Origin: Bacillus norwichensis
Lineage (GTDB): Bacteria > Bacillota > Bacilli > Bacillales > Bacillaceae_C
Length of the DNA stretch: 64,000 bases
NCBI RefSeq assembly: GCF_014836955.1
Contig: NZ_JACSPV010000011.1
Location: forward strand, 1-64,000
Direction: 5' to 3'
Each line of letters starts with the position of its first letter. Position 1 is the stretch's first letter. The notes beneath the pieces are model-generated. The model saw nothing but the letters and a program-made list of their open reading frames with translations, was not told the DNA's origin and made no database searches. The translations under genes and the position numbers were made by a program. Positions 8,717 to 18,306 of this stretch are shown in pieces.

Positions 8717-10321
8717 ATGATGGACAAAAATAAGGAATCAATGGACAAGAAATCTAATCAAGAAGGCGATATGACTCTTACAAATAGACAGGGTCATCCA
8801 GTCACCAACAATCAAAATCTAAGAACGGTTGGTAACAGAGGGCCCGCAACTTTAGAGAACTATGATTTCATTGAAAAAATCAGCCATTTTGATCGGGAAC
8901 GAATTCCGGAGCGTGTAGTGCATGCAAGAGGGGCAGGAGCACACGGCTATTTCGAGGCTTACGGAAAAGCGGGAGATGAACCCGTTTCAAAATATACAAG
9001 GGCAAAAGTTTTTCAGGAACAAGGAAAACGCACCCCGGTTTTCGTCCGCTTTTCAAGCGTGATCCATGGCGGGCATTCACCAGAAACCCTCCGGGATCCA
9101 CGTGGTTTTGCGGTTAAGTTTTATACGGAGGATGGTAACTGGGACTTGGTAGGAAACAATTTAAAGATCTTTTTTATTAGGGATGCCATTAAATTTCCTG
9201 ATATGATCCATGCCTTTAAACCGGATCCGATTACCAATATACAAGATAGTGAACGCTTTTTCGATTTTTGCGCAAATTCCCCAGAGTCATTTCATATGGT
9301 GACTTTTCTATATTCCCCATGGGGAATACCGGCCAATTACCGGCACATGCAAGGTTCAGGGGTCAATACTTACAAATGGGTAAATCGTGATGGAGAAGCC
9401 GTTCTGGTAAAATATCATTGGGAACCGAAGCAAGGTATTAAAAATCTGACTCAAAAAGAGGCTGAGGAAATACAAGCAAAAAACTTCAATCACGCCACAC
9501 AGGATTTGTACGAAGCGATTGAGCGCGGAGACTATCCTGAATGGGAGCTTTTTGTACAGATTTTGAGTGACGAGGAGCATCCAGAGCTTGACTTCGACCC
9601 GCTCGATGACACAAAGATTTGGCCGAAGGATCAGTTCCCATGGCTGCCTGTAGGCAAAATGGTTCTGAATAAAAATCCAGAAGACTATTTCAATGAAGTG
9701 GAACAGGCTGCTTTTGGAACAGGAGTACTTGTAGATGGGCTTGATTTTTCGGATGATAAAATGCTTCAAGGACGGACCTTCTCTTATTCGGACACACAAA
9801 GGCACAGGGTTGGGCCTAACTATCTTCAGCTGCCAATCAATTCGCCGAAAAAGAGAGTAGGTACCAATCAAACTGGCGGCCAAATGCAATATAAAGTGGA
9901 TCGCGCGCCTGGGCAAAATCCGCATATTAATTATGAGCCGTCCATTCTTGGGGGATTGAAGGAAGCGGAGCAACCGGGAAAAGAATACACGCCTAAAATT
10001 GAGGGACATCTTGTAAGGGAATCAATTGACAGAAATGATAATACTAAGCAGGCAGGAGACACATATCGCAGCTTTGAGGATTGGGAAAAAGATGAACTAA
10101 TTACGAACCTTGTGAATGACCTGTCTAAATGTGATCAGCGAATCCAGAAAAAAATGATCACTTTGGCTGAGGAAGCAGATGAAGAATATGGACGCCGTCT
10201 GAGAGAAGGAATAAAAAATGCAAGCACGGAAGGCTCCAGCATGCATCCTCTTGGAAATAAAGATGGGGAACAAGCGCCTGAAATGGCTGAGGAAAAGGGG
10301 CGCGAAACTGACTCATATTAA
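8717..10321 (+). CDS. monofunctional haem catalase
   Basis: Converts hydrogen peroxide to water and oxygen. Motifs seen: [15 protein letters not shown] with catalytic His69, the distal-pocket Asn in DLVGNN (147/148), and the haem-ligand region [12 protein letters not shown] with the proximal Tyr. It has 534 residues, about 50 longer than KatA. The extension is in the hydrophilic N-terminus and an acidic C-terminal tail, and the length is closer to spore-type KatX. ATG 8717 sits 8 bases after GGGAGGAG; the more upstream TTG lies before that site. It stands alone and ends before a strong bidirectional hairpin. Whether it is KatX or a vegetative catalase is open. Confidence 0.93.
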   Translation: MMDKNKESMDKKSNQEGDMTLTNRQGHPVTNNQNLRTVGNRGPATLENYDFIEKISHFDRERIPERVVHARGAGAHGYFEAYGKAGDEPVSKYTRAKVFQEQGKRTPVFVRFSSVIHGGHSPETLRDPRGFAVKFYTEDGNWDLVGNNLKIFFIRDAIKFPDMIHAFKPDPITNIQDSERFFDFCANSPESFHMVTFLYSPWGIPANYRHMQGSGVNTYKWVNRDGEAVLVKYHWEPKQGIKNLTQKEAEEIQAKNFNHATQDLYEAIERGDYPEWELFVQILSDEEHPELDFDPLDDTKIWPKDQFPWLPVGKMVLNKNPEDYFNEVEQAAFGTGVLVDGLDFSDDKMLQGRTFSYSDTQRHRVGPNYLQLPINSPKKRVGTNQTGGQMQYKVDRAPGQNPHINYEPSILGGLKEAEQPGKEYTPKIEGHLVRESIDRNDNTKQAGDTYRSFEDWEKDELITNLVNDLSKCDQRIQKKMITLAEEADEEYGRRLREGIKNASTEGSSMHPLGNKDGEQAPEMAEEKGRETDSY

Positions 10322-10448
10322 GGCTTTGGGCAATCCTTCAAGAATTTATCTTGACTAGGTGAAGGCCTGGCTTACCCGGAAAACCTGTCAAAGACAAACC
10401 TTAGGGCATTCTATTCGATTGCAATGAGAGTCGAATAGTGAGGGGGTT

Positions 10449-10487
10449 TTTTAACTTCATTCAGCAGAAGTTTCCTACTTCTGTAAG
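10449..10487 (+). repeat. 5' fragment of the multi-stem intergenic repeat
   Basis: TTAACTTCATTCAGCAGAAG and the following TTTCC-CTTCTGTAAG match the first ~38 bases of the element found whole at 41384, 50664 and 53952. The rest is missing, so this is a truncated or decayed copy. Confidence 0.65.
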
Positions 10488-10530
10488 GCCTTGAAAAAGT
10501 CCAAAGACAGGAGGGAATCCTGCAAATGAA

Positions 10531-10572
10531 AAACCAGTCTGAGAAATATGTTTCTCAGACTGGTTTATTTTT
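10531..10572. terminator. bidirectional terminator between catalase and ilvA
   Basis: A perfect 16-bp stem, AAACCAGTCTGAGAAA (10531-10546), with a TATG loop and its complement at 10551-10566. T-rich sequence follows on both strands, so it can end both converging genes. Confidence 0.88.
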
Positions 10573-11839
10573 AGATCAATAAGTGGAATAGCATACTGTC
10601 TTTATTGACTTCTGTATAGGAAATATTTCTTTGTTGCATCCGCTCAATCAGCCCAGCATAATCTTCACGGCGTTTAAGTTCAATACCGACAAGACTCGGG
10701 CCTCTTTCTCTGTTGTTTTTCTTCGTGTATTCAAATGTAACAATATCGTCATCAGGTCCAAGAACTTCATCAAGGAATTCCCGGAGTGCACCTGCACGCT
10801 GCGGAAAGTTCACGATGAAATAGTAGAGCAGGCCTTCATACATCAGGGATTTCTCTTTGATTTCCTGCATTCTGCTTATATCGTTATTGCCGCCGCTGAT
10901 GACGCACACAACGGTCTTACCTTTGATTTGATCTTTATAAAAATCCAAGGCTGCAATCGGAAGAGCACCTGCGGGCTCTGCGATAATAGCATGCTGATTA
11001 TAGAGATTCAGAATGGTTGTACATACTTTTCCTTCAGGAACAGCTACAATGTCATCAACATATTTCTTGGACAATTCAAATGTTCTTTGGCCAACGCATT
11101 GGACAGCAGCCCCGTCTACAAATTTATCAATAGAAGGAAGCGTGGTCACGGCGTTGTTTTCCAAAGCCGTTTTCATGCTTAAAGCCCCGTTCGGTTCAAC
11201 ACCGATCATTTTTGTATGAGGGGATACATTTTTTACATAAGTGCTTAGGCCAGCCATTAATCCACCGCCACCGACACTTCCGAAGACAAAATCGACTGGC
11301 TCGTGGATATCATTCATTATTTCGACTGCCACTGTTCCTTGTCCAGCAATGATATCAAGGTCGTCAAATGGATGGATGAAGATACGGCCTTCTTCTTCTG
11401 CATAGGCATTTGCTTCAGTGGAACTTTCATCGAAGGTATCTCCTGTCAGAATGACTTCTATATAGTCACGTCCAAACATTTTCACTTGGTTGATTTTTTG
11501 TTTTGGCGTTGTTTGCGGCATGAAGATAGTTCCCTGAATTCCAAGATTGGCACAGGCGTATGCAACCCCCTGTGCGTGATTTCCCGCACTGGCACAGACA
11601 ACTCCTTTTTCCCTTGCCTCACGCTCAATTGTTTTTATTTTATAGTAGGCACCACGCAGCTTAAAGGAGCGGACGTGTTGCAAATCCTCTCTTTTCACAT
11701 ACACCTGGCAATCATATTGCTCAGATAACCGGTCATTTTTTTGCAAAGGTGTATGTGCCACTACATCTTTTAAAAATTGATACGAAATGAGAATATCTTC
11801 CAAATTCAAAGTTTTTGTCTTTTCCTCTGTTGTATTCAT
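10571..11839 (-). CDS. ilvA: threonine dehydratase (biosynthetic)
   Basis: PLP enzyme that deaminates threonine to 2-oxobutanoate, the first step of isoleucine synthesis. Lys60 in SFKLRGAYYK is the PLP Schiff-base lysine, and GSVGGGGLMAG is the phosphate-binding glycine loop. The last ~85 residues (LLYYFIVNFPQRAGALREFL onward) form a single ACT-like regulatory domain. The length of 422 residues equals Bacillus IlvA. The start follows GGAGG at a somewhat long spacing of about 12 bases; an intervening ATG in another frame stops at once. It is monocistronic. Confidence 0.94.
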   Translation of the reverse strand: MNTTEEKTKTLNLEDILISYQFLKDVVAHTPLQKNDRLSEQYDCQVYVKREDLQHVRSFKLRGAYYKIKTIEREAREKGVVCASAGNHAQGVAYACANLGIQGTIFMPQTTPKQKINQVKMFGRDYIEVILTGDTFDESSTEANAYAEEEGRIFIHPFDDLDIIAGQGTVAVEIMNDIHEPVDFVFGSVGGGGLMAGLSTYVKNVSPHTKMIGVEPNGALSMKTALENNAVTTLPSIDKFVDGAAVQCVGQRTFELSKKYVDDIVAVPEGKVCTTILNLYNQHAIIAEPAGALPIAALDFYKDQIKGKTVVCVISGGNNDISRMQEIKEKSLMYEGLLYYFIVNFPQRAGALREFLDEVLGPDDDIVTFEYTKKNNRERGPSLVGIELKRREDYAGLIERMQQRNISYTEVNKDSMLFHLLI

Positions 11840-11938
11840 GGCGTCATTCTACCTCCGCTTTTGTATAAACATTTCTATATTATAACATGAAGATATTGAA
11901 AATAATACAGAAGTTTTCAAAATATTTAGGGATAACGT

Positions 11939-12648
11939 TTACATAGAAACATAGGAGAATGTTGCCTGCACTCGGCTTATAACCTCAAGTGTCCCCGGAT
12001 GAAATGATGTGGCCGCTTTGTTCATGGCAAACATTTTTGTCTGATAAGGCATCGTTTCGCGGTCAGTAATCTCGACAATCGTCAAAGGCACTTTAGATAA
12101 CTGTGCATTTAATGTCCCGGCAATGGTTTCCGCTTTTTGGCGGGCATTCAAAACTGCTAGGGATAATGCCTGCTTGTAAAATTGATCATTCTGGGCTGCT
12201 TCAAAGGTGACTCCTGAAACGATGTTGGCCCCATTTCTTACAGCCATATCGACAATCGGTCCCGTCTGATTCATCTCCATGACCTTAACTAAAAGCATAT
12301 GGTCGATTTTATAGTTTCTGAAAAACTGTTGTCCGTCGACATAATCATATTGTGGATAGATGGAATAATCGTCAGTCTTGATCGCATTTTCAGGTATTCC
12401 TGCTTGGAAAAAGCTGTCTCGATGCCCAAAATGGTTCTTGCATTTTCCTCTTGAGCCTTGGTTAAGGTTAAACTTTCCGTAGAGACTCCAAGCCTGATTA
12501 CGGCCATGTCCGGATCGACAGAAATTTTCCCTTCACCGGAGACCTTGATGACATATGGTCTAGTTTTAGCTGTTTTGTATGGAAGTGGATAGTACATGAG
12601 AATCTCACCGCTTTCTTCTGTTTCATTTATAATAAGTATGAATGACAT
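11939..12648 (-). pseudogene. SIMPL-domain (DUF541) protein, frameshifted
   Basis: Two frames together encode one SIMPL/DUF541 protein. The N-terminal part (12289-12648; likely start MYYPLPYKTAK at 12597) reads to ENARTILGIETAFSK and then leaves the family frame. The C-terminal part continues in another frame as AGIPENAIKTDDYSIYPQYD and runs on through MLLVKVMEMN to the stop at 11939. One missing base near 12403-12410 (forward TGCTTGGAAA) explains the break. The joined product of ~215-220 residues fits the family, which is usually secreted or envelope-associated and of poorly known function. A sequencing error is the main alternative. Confidence 0.78.
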
Positions 12649-12803
12649 CAGAATGGAACAACCTTATTTCTAAAAATGTATTGATCCTTGTTGACTTGCT
12701 TTTTTCATTTTTTGAAGATCTTCTTTTGAAACACATTTGTCTGCAACTATCGCAACCCATAAAAAATTCGCTATATTAACCTTTTTGAACATGTTAATTT
12801 AGC

Positions 12804-12834
12804 TTGAAGTTGACGCAACGTCAACTTGTATACT
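12804..12834 (+). promoter_or_regulatory. MerR-type promoter with operator
   Basis: -35 TTGAAG (12804-12809) and -10 TATACT (12829-12834) are 19 bases apart, the over-long spacer typical of MerR-controlled promoters. Between them lies the perfect inverted repeat AAGTTGACG-CAA-CGTCAACTT (12807-12827). It probably autoregulates the regulator gene that starts 30 bases downstream. Confidence 0.85.
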
Positions 12835-12863
12835 GGTGTTAGAAACGAAGTGAGGTGCATGAT

Positions 12864-13616
12864 ATGATCACCATCAGCGAATTATCGAAAAAAGCCAATG
12901 TAACTCCCAGGACTTTGCGATACTATGATTCAATTAATTTATTGAACCCTTTGGGAGTAACAGAAGGCGGCCACCGCACATACAGAAAAGAAGATATTTT
13001 TAAACTTCAACAGATCCAATTCCTGAAAAAGCTCGGCTTTTCTTTAAAGGATATTAAGCAGTTGATTGAAAATAATGATTTGGACCCGGTCGATCATATA
13101 AAAAATCAGCTCAACCTCATCCGTTCAGAACAGAAACTTCTTGAAGAAATGGAAAGGGACCTAGTGGGACTTCTTCATAGCCATTCCATTGAAGGAAGAC
13201 TAAATTGGGAGCTTATTTTACAAATGCTTCAGCACCAGCAAACGGGTCAAATGGAGATGAGGAAATACTCCAAGCAATGGTTTGGAGAAAAGGTGGACGA
13301 AGTAACTAAGAAGCTTCCCAATATAAATGACGATAACAAAGAGACAAAGGAATGGATAGACCTCCTAAAAGCGCTTCAAGACATGATGGACCAGCCCCCG
13401 AACTCTAAAGAGGTTCAAACTATTGTGAAGAAGATTTGGATGAAATCTGAATCGCTATACGGTAATGACGAACAGCTTCAAGAACAATTATGGGAAGTGC
13501 GAAAATCACCCGAAAAATCCTCGCAGCTGGGATGGTACCCTTTAAATGAAAAACTATTGCGTTTTTTAGATCAAGCATTTGCAATTTATGAAAATGGGGG
13601 GAACATTCATGATTGA
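12864..13616 (+). CDS. MerR family transcriptional regulator
   Basis: DNA-binding regulator of 250 residues. The N-terminal winged helix (ITISELSKKANVTPRTLRYY, residues 2-21, then GGHRTYRKEDI) is classic MerR. A dimerisation coiled coil follows at about 80-115, and then a ~130-residue effector domain with no recognised family and few Cys, so a metal sensor is unlikely. ATG 12864 lies 6 bases after AGTGAGGTG. It overlaps the next gene by 8 bases and is preceded by a matching 19-bp-spacer promoter, so the pair should be co-regulated in response to an unknown ligand. Confidence 0.88.
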   Translation: MITISELSKKANVTPRTLRYYDSINLLNPLGVTEGGHRTYRKEDIFKLQQIQFLKKLGFSLKDIKQLIENNDLDPVDHIKNQLNLIRSEQKLLEEMERDLVGLLHSHSIEGRLNWELILQMLQHQQTGQMEMRKYSKQWFGEKVDEVTKKLPNINDDNKETKEWIDLLKALQDMMDQPPNSKEVQTIVKKIWMKSESLYGNDEQLQEQLWEVRKSPEKSSQLGWYPLNEKLLRFLDQAFAIYENGGNIHD

Positions 13617-14238
13617 ATTTATCCTTCAATATAAATGGGTATTTCTTATCTTGGGAGAAGTTATATTTTGGGTAAGTCTTCTGGGCTTCTTTATTGTCAG
13701 ATATGCATTCGGTCTGGAAAAGCTCAGCAAATACTTTATTTTCCTTTGGCTTGCCAGCGATGCCTGGCTTCTTGTGCTTGGCATCATGGATTATAGAGAC
13801 ACTGGCACTTTTGATACATTTCAGGTCATCATTGTTTTATTTTTACTATATGCTTTGACATTCGGAAGAAATGATATGAGGAAGCTTGACCAATGGATGA
13901 AAAGAAATATCCGAAAGTGGAAAGGTGAGCCTCCTGTTGAAGAGGAAAAAGAGAAAAAATTATATGGCTTGGATTATGCAGTCAAGCAAGGGAAAGAATT
14001 CGCGCTTCATGCATTGATGTATACTGCTGTGTTGGTTGTTTTAAGCTTTTTCAGTGATTTTCGCAGTCCGAATGAGCTGTTAAAGTTGAACGATTTCGGG
14101 GATATGCTCGGATATCTCATTGAAAAAGGCTGGTTTACTGATCCGACAATTGGAAAGATTACTGGTATCTGGACACTTATTCTCATCATTGATGCGGTTA
14201 TAACAGTAACGTATTTTATTTTTCCAAAAAAAGCCTAG
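13609..14238 (+). CDS. integral membrane protein co-transcribed with MerR regulator
   Basis: A 209-residue protein with about five predicted membrane segments (starting near residues 8, 40, 65, 140 and 185) and a charged cytoplasmic loop rich in Lys/Glu near 100-125. The ATG follows GGGGGG and lies inside the end of the regulator gene, which indicates coupling. It is the likely target or sensor partner of the MerR protein. No transporter signature is recognised. Confidence 0.78.
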   Translation: MIEFILQYKWVFLILGEVIFWVSLLGFFIVRYAFGLEKLSKYFIFLWLASDAWLLVLGIMDYRDTGTFDTFQVIIVLFLLYALTFGRNDMRKLDQWMKRNIRKWKGEPPVEEEKEKKLYGLDYAVKQGKEFALHALMYTAVLVVLSFFSDFRSPNELLKLNDFGDMLGYLIEKGWFTDPTIGKITGIWTLILIIDAVITVTYFIFPKKA

Positions 14239-14243
14239 AAAAA

Positions 14244-14277
14244 AACGTTGGTTGTGAAGGAACAGCCAGCGTTTTTT
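14244..14277 (+). terminator. terminator after MerR/membrane-protein operon
   Basis: AACGTTGGTTGT (14244-14255) pairs with ACAGCCAGCGTT (with G-U pairs) and is followed by TTTTT. Confidence 0.85.
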
Positions 14278-14666
14278 ATATATTATTGGAATGAAAATTA
14301 AACCTGTCTAGATTTGCTGTACAGGAAGTACAAGTAAGGCAAAAGTTAATGGGTGCGGTCAGACGCCTGCACCACAAAGTGCGGATGCTTGAAGTGGGAG
14401 CCCCGTACAAAGGGATGTTAAAGCTCTTTTCCTTCTTTGTTAAACATACAATATAAATTAAATTGCAGCCCCAGCCTTCATTAAGCAATAAAATTGCTTC
14501 TTATGTAAAGTGATATTTTCAATTGAGTAGGTTCTGGAATACGGAAGATAATAATCGAGAGGGACTTTCGAGAAAAATTCCAGAAATTATCATATAGTTC
14601 ATACATTCAATAGGAACAATGTTAAAATAGTCGATATGACTCTTTTTTTAGGAGGTTTTTCAGAAA
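14278..14666. other. gene-free stretch with decayed repeat
   Basis: About 390 bases. GTACAGGAAGTACAAGT near 14318 resembles the start of the GC-rich repeat at 21837, so this looks like a worn copy. The promoter of the following operon should lie near 14600-14640. No gene is seen. Confidence 0.45.
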
Positions 14667-15575
14667 ATGGATGAAAGGTTTAGCAGACCGAAGGGGTTTG
14701 GCCAGATTCTGGACCATACTTTCAGTTTGAGCAAGAGGCACTTTAAGGACTTATTTTTAATCCTTCTTATTTTTATGGGACCTATCTATTTATTGCAGGC
14801 GATCATCGAGTTGTTTTCTGGAGTCAGTTTTTTCCGGGAGGTTGGCGTGGGTGGGACCTGGTATGAACAGATCCTTTCCAGCTTTGATGACACAGAAGAT
14901 ATCAACCTGGGAGCTGATTTAGCGATTGCATCGGTGGGGCTCATTAGTATTTTCATAGCACCTGTGGCCACAGCGGCAGTCATGTTTGTGGTAGACCATG
15001 TAAGAAAAGGCGAAGAGTATACAGTCGGTTCCGTTATTAAGCAGGCATTTTCACGCTATTGGCCTATGCTTGGAAGTACGATTCTGTTTGGATTGATTGT
15101 GTTTGGTCTTTTTATAGTCCCAACGATCATCATCACGATTGCTGTTGTTGTAGGAGCTATTATTTTCCCAATTGTCGGCATTATCTTGGCTATTTTGCTT
15201 TTTGGGAGTTTTTGTATAGGCGTCGGTCTTTTGCTGACCCGCTGGAGTTTTTATTTCGGGTCGGTCGTTTTTCAGGAGGAGACACCGGGCCTTTCACGTA
15301 GTTGGAAATTGACGAGAGGCCGCACTTGGGCGCTCTTTGGTCTATTTATTATTTTCTCTTTGATTGTGACGATGATTAGCACAATATTGGAATTAACTTT
15401 TGGGCTGTTTCTTGGAAACAGCGTGCTGCTTTCACTTATTATCAATGCAGCGAGTATTTTTACAACGTTGATTTTTACCGTAGGATATGCTGTTATGTAT
15501 TTTGACTTAAAGATTAGGCATGATGCGGATGACTTGAAAGAAATGATTGAGGAATATCACACACCACAAATCTAG
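14667..15575 (+). CDS. multi-pass membrane protein heading a MoxR/DUF58 operon
   Basis: A 302-residue integral membrane protein with about six helices, including a very hydrophobic Ile/Val-rich pair at about 145-190. The soluble N-terminus begins MDERFSRPKGFGQILDHTF, a pattern seen in glycerophosphodiester-phosphodiesterase-type membrane domains and related DUF families. TAGGAGG precedes the ATG by 9 bases. It is followed closely by the DUF4129, DUF4350, MoxR and DUF58 genes. Its role is unknown but is probably tied to the same envelope process. Confidence 0.8.
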   Translation: MDERFSRPKGFGQILDHTFSLSKRHFKDLFLILLIFMGPIYLLQAIIELFSGVSFFREVGVGGTWYEQILSSFDDTEDINLGADLAIASVGLISIFIAPVATAAVMFVVDHVRKGEEYTVGSVIKQAFSRYWPMLGSTILFGLIVFGLFIVPTIIITIAVVVGAIIFPIVGIILAILLFGSFCIGVGLLLTRWSFYFGSVVFQEETPGLSRSWKLTRGRTWALFGLFIIFSLIVTMISTILELTFGLFLGNSVLLSLIINAASIFTTLIFTVGYAVMYFDLKIRHDADDLKEMIEEYHTPQI

Positions 15576-15590
15576 GTCAGGTGATGGTTA

Positions 15591-16241
15591 ATGCTAGATG
15601 CTGATCAGGCGAAGGAAAGACTTCAAGAAATAGTAAACAAAGCTGAATATAAGGTTTATGAGAACCAGACGAAGGGTTTCCTGCAAAGCTGGTGGGATAG
15701 TGTCAAGGGCTGGATTGTCAGACAGCTTGAAAAACTGCTTCCTTCCCAAGAAGCGGCGAGCGCGGCTGCAGGCCCAGTTCTGATATTGATTGTTATTTTG
15801 ACCATCATTGTGCTTGGGTTAGCCGTCTATTTTATTGTCCGCTATACGCGGAGGTCCAGGCGATACCGCGATAAATCGCCGCTCCAATCAATGAATGAAT
15901 TGGATTGGACTTCTGAGAGGCACTTGGTGGAGGTGCTTAAGCTGGAAAAACAGCAGAATTATTCAATGGCTGCACGTCATTTGTTTTTGGCAACCCTTCT
16001 TTATTTCCATCAAAGGAACTGGCTGGAAGCAAGGATATGGAAAACGAATTGGGAGTATTATGATGAGTTGAAAAAGTTTAATCGGGGTTGGGCGGATCAA
16101 TTTTTTCATTTAGCGCGTGTTTTTGACGAAGTGACATACGGAGAGAGACAATTGGATAAGGAAGAGTATGATCAGTTTCGAAAAGAAGCGATGGATTGGT
16201 TGGAGGAGCCGCAGACGACAATGGAAGATAGGAGGGGGTAA
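15591..16241 (+). CDS. DUF4129 domain membrane protein
   Basis: A 216-residue protein with one membrane helix (about 63-86, LILIVILTIIVLGLAVYFIV) and a C-terminal cytoplasmic DUF4129-like domain (about 110-205). That domain includes the family's helical RHLFLATLLYFHQRNW and LARVFDEVTYGER segments. In many bacteria it sits with MoxR ATPases and DUF58 proteins, as here. Function is unknown. The next gene begins 3 bases after its stop. Confidence 0.82.
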   Translation: MLDADQAKERLQEIVNKAEYKVYENQTKGFLQSWWDSVKGWIVRQLEKLLPSQEAASAAAGPVLILIVILTIIVLGLAVYFIVRYTRRSRRYRDKSPLQSMNELDWTSERHLVEVLKLEKQQNYSMAARHLFLATLLYFHQRNWLEARIWKTNWEYYDELKKFNRGWADQFFHLARVFDEVTYGERQLDKEEYDQFRKEAMDWLEEPQTTMEDRRG

Positions 16242-16243
16242 GT

Positions 16244-17380
16244 TTGCAGGGATCTGGAAAAAGAACATGGATTTTGCTTAGCATTCTTCTTTTGTGTTTT
16301 TTGGCCGGCGGCTATTTTTTGCAGCCAAAGCAGCCCATCGCCTACCCCGCCTATGTTTCCGATTCTCCATCTCCTACCGGTACAAAGGCTATTTATACAT
16401 ATTTAAAAGAAGAAGCAAAATCCATCCAGCGATGGAATAAAACGCCGCAGCGATTGGATCTTAAAGACGGAGGCCAAGTACTCGTCATGGTGGAGCCGCT
16501 CAATATACCTAATAGTGAAGAAATGAAGGCTTATGAAAAATTTATGGAAGCAGGTAATACCATTTTGCTGTTTCAAAGAAATCCACAGGGGATGTTTAAT
16601 TTGGTAACAGATCCAATTATAGTGGAGGAAGAAGCAGAAGAAGGAGTACTGTACGGTAGAAAAGATCGTAAATATAAAGCGGATATTTCATATTTGAATC
16701 GTATCCAAACGGAGCAGCAGGATAGCATCCTATTGTACGATGATGCAGGGACAATTGCGCTTGAACGTCCTTACGGAAAAGGAAGGTTGATAGTTTCCAT
16801 TTTTCCGGAATGGATGAAAAATGAACAGATTTTGAAAAAGGACCATGTTCCCCTGCTTATTTCACTGTTGAACGAGACGGAAGGTCTCCACTTGTTATTT
16901 GATGAGCATATACACCAGCCTAAGGGCGGGGAAAAAGCCTTGACAGTTTATCCGCTGTGGTTCTTGCTCTTCATGTTCCAAGGTGGAATCCTTGTTATCC
17001 TTTGGCTTTGGTATCAAGGAAAAAGATTCGGTCCGATTTACAGTCCAAGAGAAGCGACTGTTCGTTTTAGTGACGAAGGAATCCGTGCATTGGCTGCCTG
17101 GTATATGAGGGGCAGACGTTACCATGATTCCATTGTCATACAGGCTGATTACTTGAAATTTATTCTCCAAGAGAAGTGGCATATTCCTTACCGTCAGGAG
17201 TGGAGAAGTCTCTCCTTGCTTTTAGAGCGTAAAAGTAAAGGGCAAATGGGGCAAAAGGAGATTGATTCTTTTCTGTCCGGTTTAATGGACGTCTTACATA
17301 AAGAAAGATTAAGCAAGCAGGAATACTTATTATGGTCGAAAAAAATTGACCGGCTAAGGAAAGTGGTGGAAGAGAGATGA
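16244..17380 (+). CDS. DUF4350 domain membrane protein
   Basis: A 378-residue protein with an N-terminal membrane helix (about 8-26), an extracytoplasmic DUF4350 domain (about 35-230) and a second helix near 240-262, followed by a cytoplasmic helical tail. The TTG start was chosen because GGAGGGGG lies 5 bases upstream. The gene ends in an ATGA overlap with moxR, so the two are translationally coupled. Confidence 0.82.
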   Translation: MQGSGKRTWILLSILLLCFLAGGYFLQPKQPIAYPAYVSDSPSPTGTKAIYTYLKEEAKSIQRWNKTPQRLDLKDGGQVLVMVEPLNIPNSEEMKAYEKFMEAGNTILLFQRNPQGMFNLVTDPIIVEEEAEEGVLYGRKDRKYKADISYLNRIQTEQQDSILLYDDAGTIALERPYGKGRLIVSIFPEWMKNEQILKKDHVPLLISLLNETEGLHLLFDEHIHQPKGGEKALTVYPLWFLLFMFQGGILVILWLWYQGKRFGPIYSPREATVRFSDEGIRALAAWYMRGRRYHDSIVIQADYLKFILQEKWHIPYRQEWRSLSLLLERKSKGQMGQKEIDSFLSGLMDVLHKERLSKQEYLLWSKKIDRLRKVVEER

Positions 17381-18306
17381 ATACAAAAGTATTAGCATTG
17401 TTGGAGAGGTATGAAGAACGGATCCTTGGGCAAAGTACGAATCTTCGACTCTTGCTGTCTGCGATTCTGGCAGGAGGACATGTTCTTCTTGAAGGAGTGC
17501 CAGGGACGGGAAAAACAGCAACGGTTCGGACTCTTGCAAATCTTCTAGGTGGACAGTTCAATCGTATTCAGTTTACCCCTGACCTTCTTCCAAGCGATAT
17601 AACCGGAAGTGTTATTTATAACGTGAAGGAAGGCTCTTTTGAAACGTTAAAAGGTCCGATTTTTACAAATATCCTGCTGGCAGATGAAATTAACCGGACT
17701 CCTGCTAAAACGCAGGCTGCCCTTTTGGAAGCGATGGAAGAGAGGCAGGTCACGATTCAGGGAACGACCTATCCGTTGGCAGAGGTGTTTTTTGTCGTGG
17801 CGACACAAAACCCGATTGAATTCGAAGGAACCTATCCATTGCCGGAAGCTCAGCAGGACCGCTTTTTATTTAAGCTCTTGATTGATTTTCCAACGTTTGA
17901 AGACGAGAAGGATGTATTGAAAAATGTGATTGAAAACAATTTCGAAACATCGGCGATTGAACCGGTCCTGGACATGGAAGAGTTTTTAAAAGCCAGACAA
18001 GAGATTATGCAAACCACGGTGAACGAAAATGTTCTGGAATACATTATGACAATTGTAAAAAGAACGAGGGAGACAGAGGCAATCCGTTATGGAGCTAGTA
18101 CAAGAGCGGCGATTGCTATTGGGAAAGCCGCCCAGGCGTGGGCCTATTTGGATGGCCGTGATTATGTAACACCTGACGATGTGAAGATCGTTGCAAAACC
18201 GTCACTAAGACATAGGATACAATTAGCCCCGCATGTGGAATTGGAGGGAGGATTTGTTGACCAAGTCATTGAAGAGCTTGTGGGCTCGGTTCCTGTTCCG
18301 AGATAG
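17377..18306 (+). CDS. MoxR family AAA+ ATPase
   Basis: Cytoplasmic AAA+ ATPase thought to act as a chaperone or activator with the von Willebrand/DUF58-type partner coded next to it. Walker A GVPGTGKT is at residues 40-47, Walker B LLADEINR lies near 105, the sensor region VVATQNP and EAQQDRF motifs follow, and there is a C-terminal AAA lid. The length of 309 residues is typical. It overlaps DUF4350 upstream and DUF58 downstream. B. subtilis has a comparable YeaC-YeaD pair. Confidence 0.93.
   Translation: MNTKVLALLERYEERILGQSTNLRLLLSAILAGGHVLLEGVPGTGKTATVRTLANLLGGQFNRIQFTPDLLPSDITGSVIYNVKEGSFETLKGPIFTNILLADEINRTPAKTQAALLEAMEERQVTIQGTTYPLAEVFFVVATQNPIEFEGTYPLPEAQQDRFLFKLLIDFPTFEDEKDVLKNVIENNFETSAIEPVLDMEEFLKARQEIMQTTVNENVLEYIMTIVKRTRETEAIRYGASTRAAIAIGKAAQAWAYLDGRDYVTPDDVKIVAKPSLRHRIQLAPHVELEGGFVDQVIEELVGSVPVPR

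Noticed and set aside
9356-10009. 217-residue minus-strand frame opposite the catalase gene
   Set aside because: It is the shadow of a clearly real catalase and has no ribosome site or protein-like motifs.
14276-14488. 70-residue minus-strand frame in the gene-free stretch
   Set aside because: It covers a decayed GC-rich repeat and has no plausible start site.
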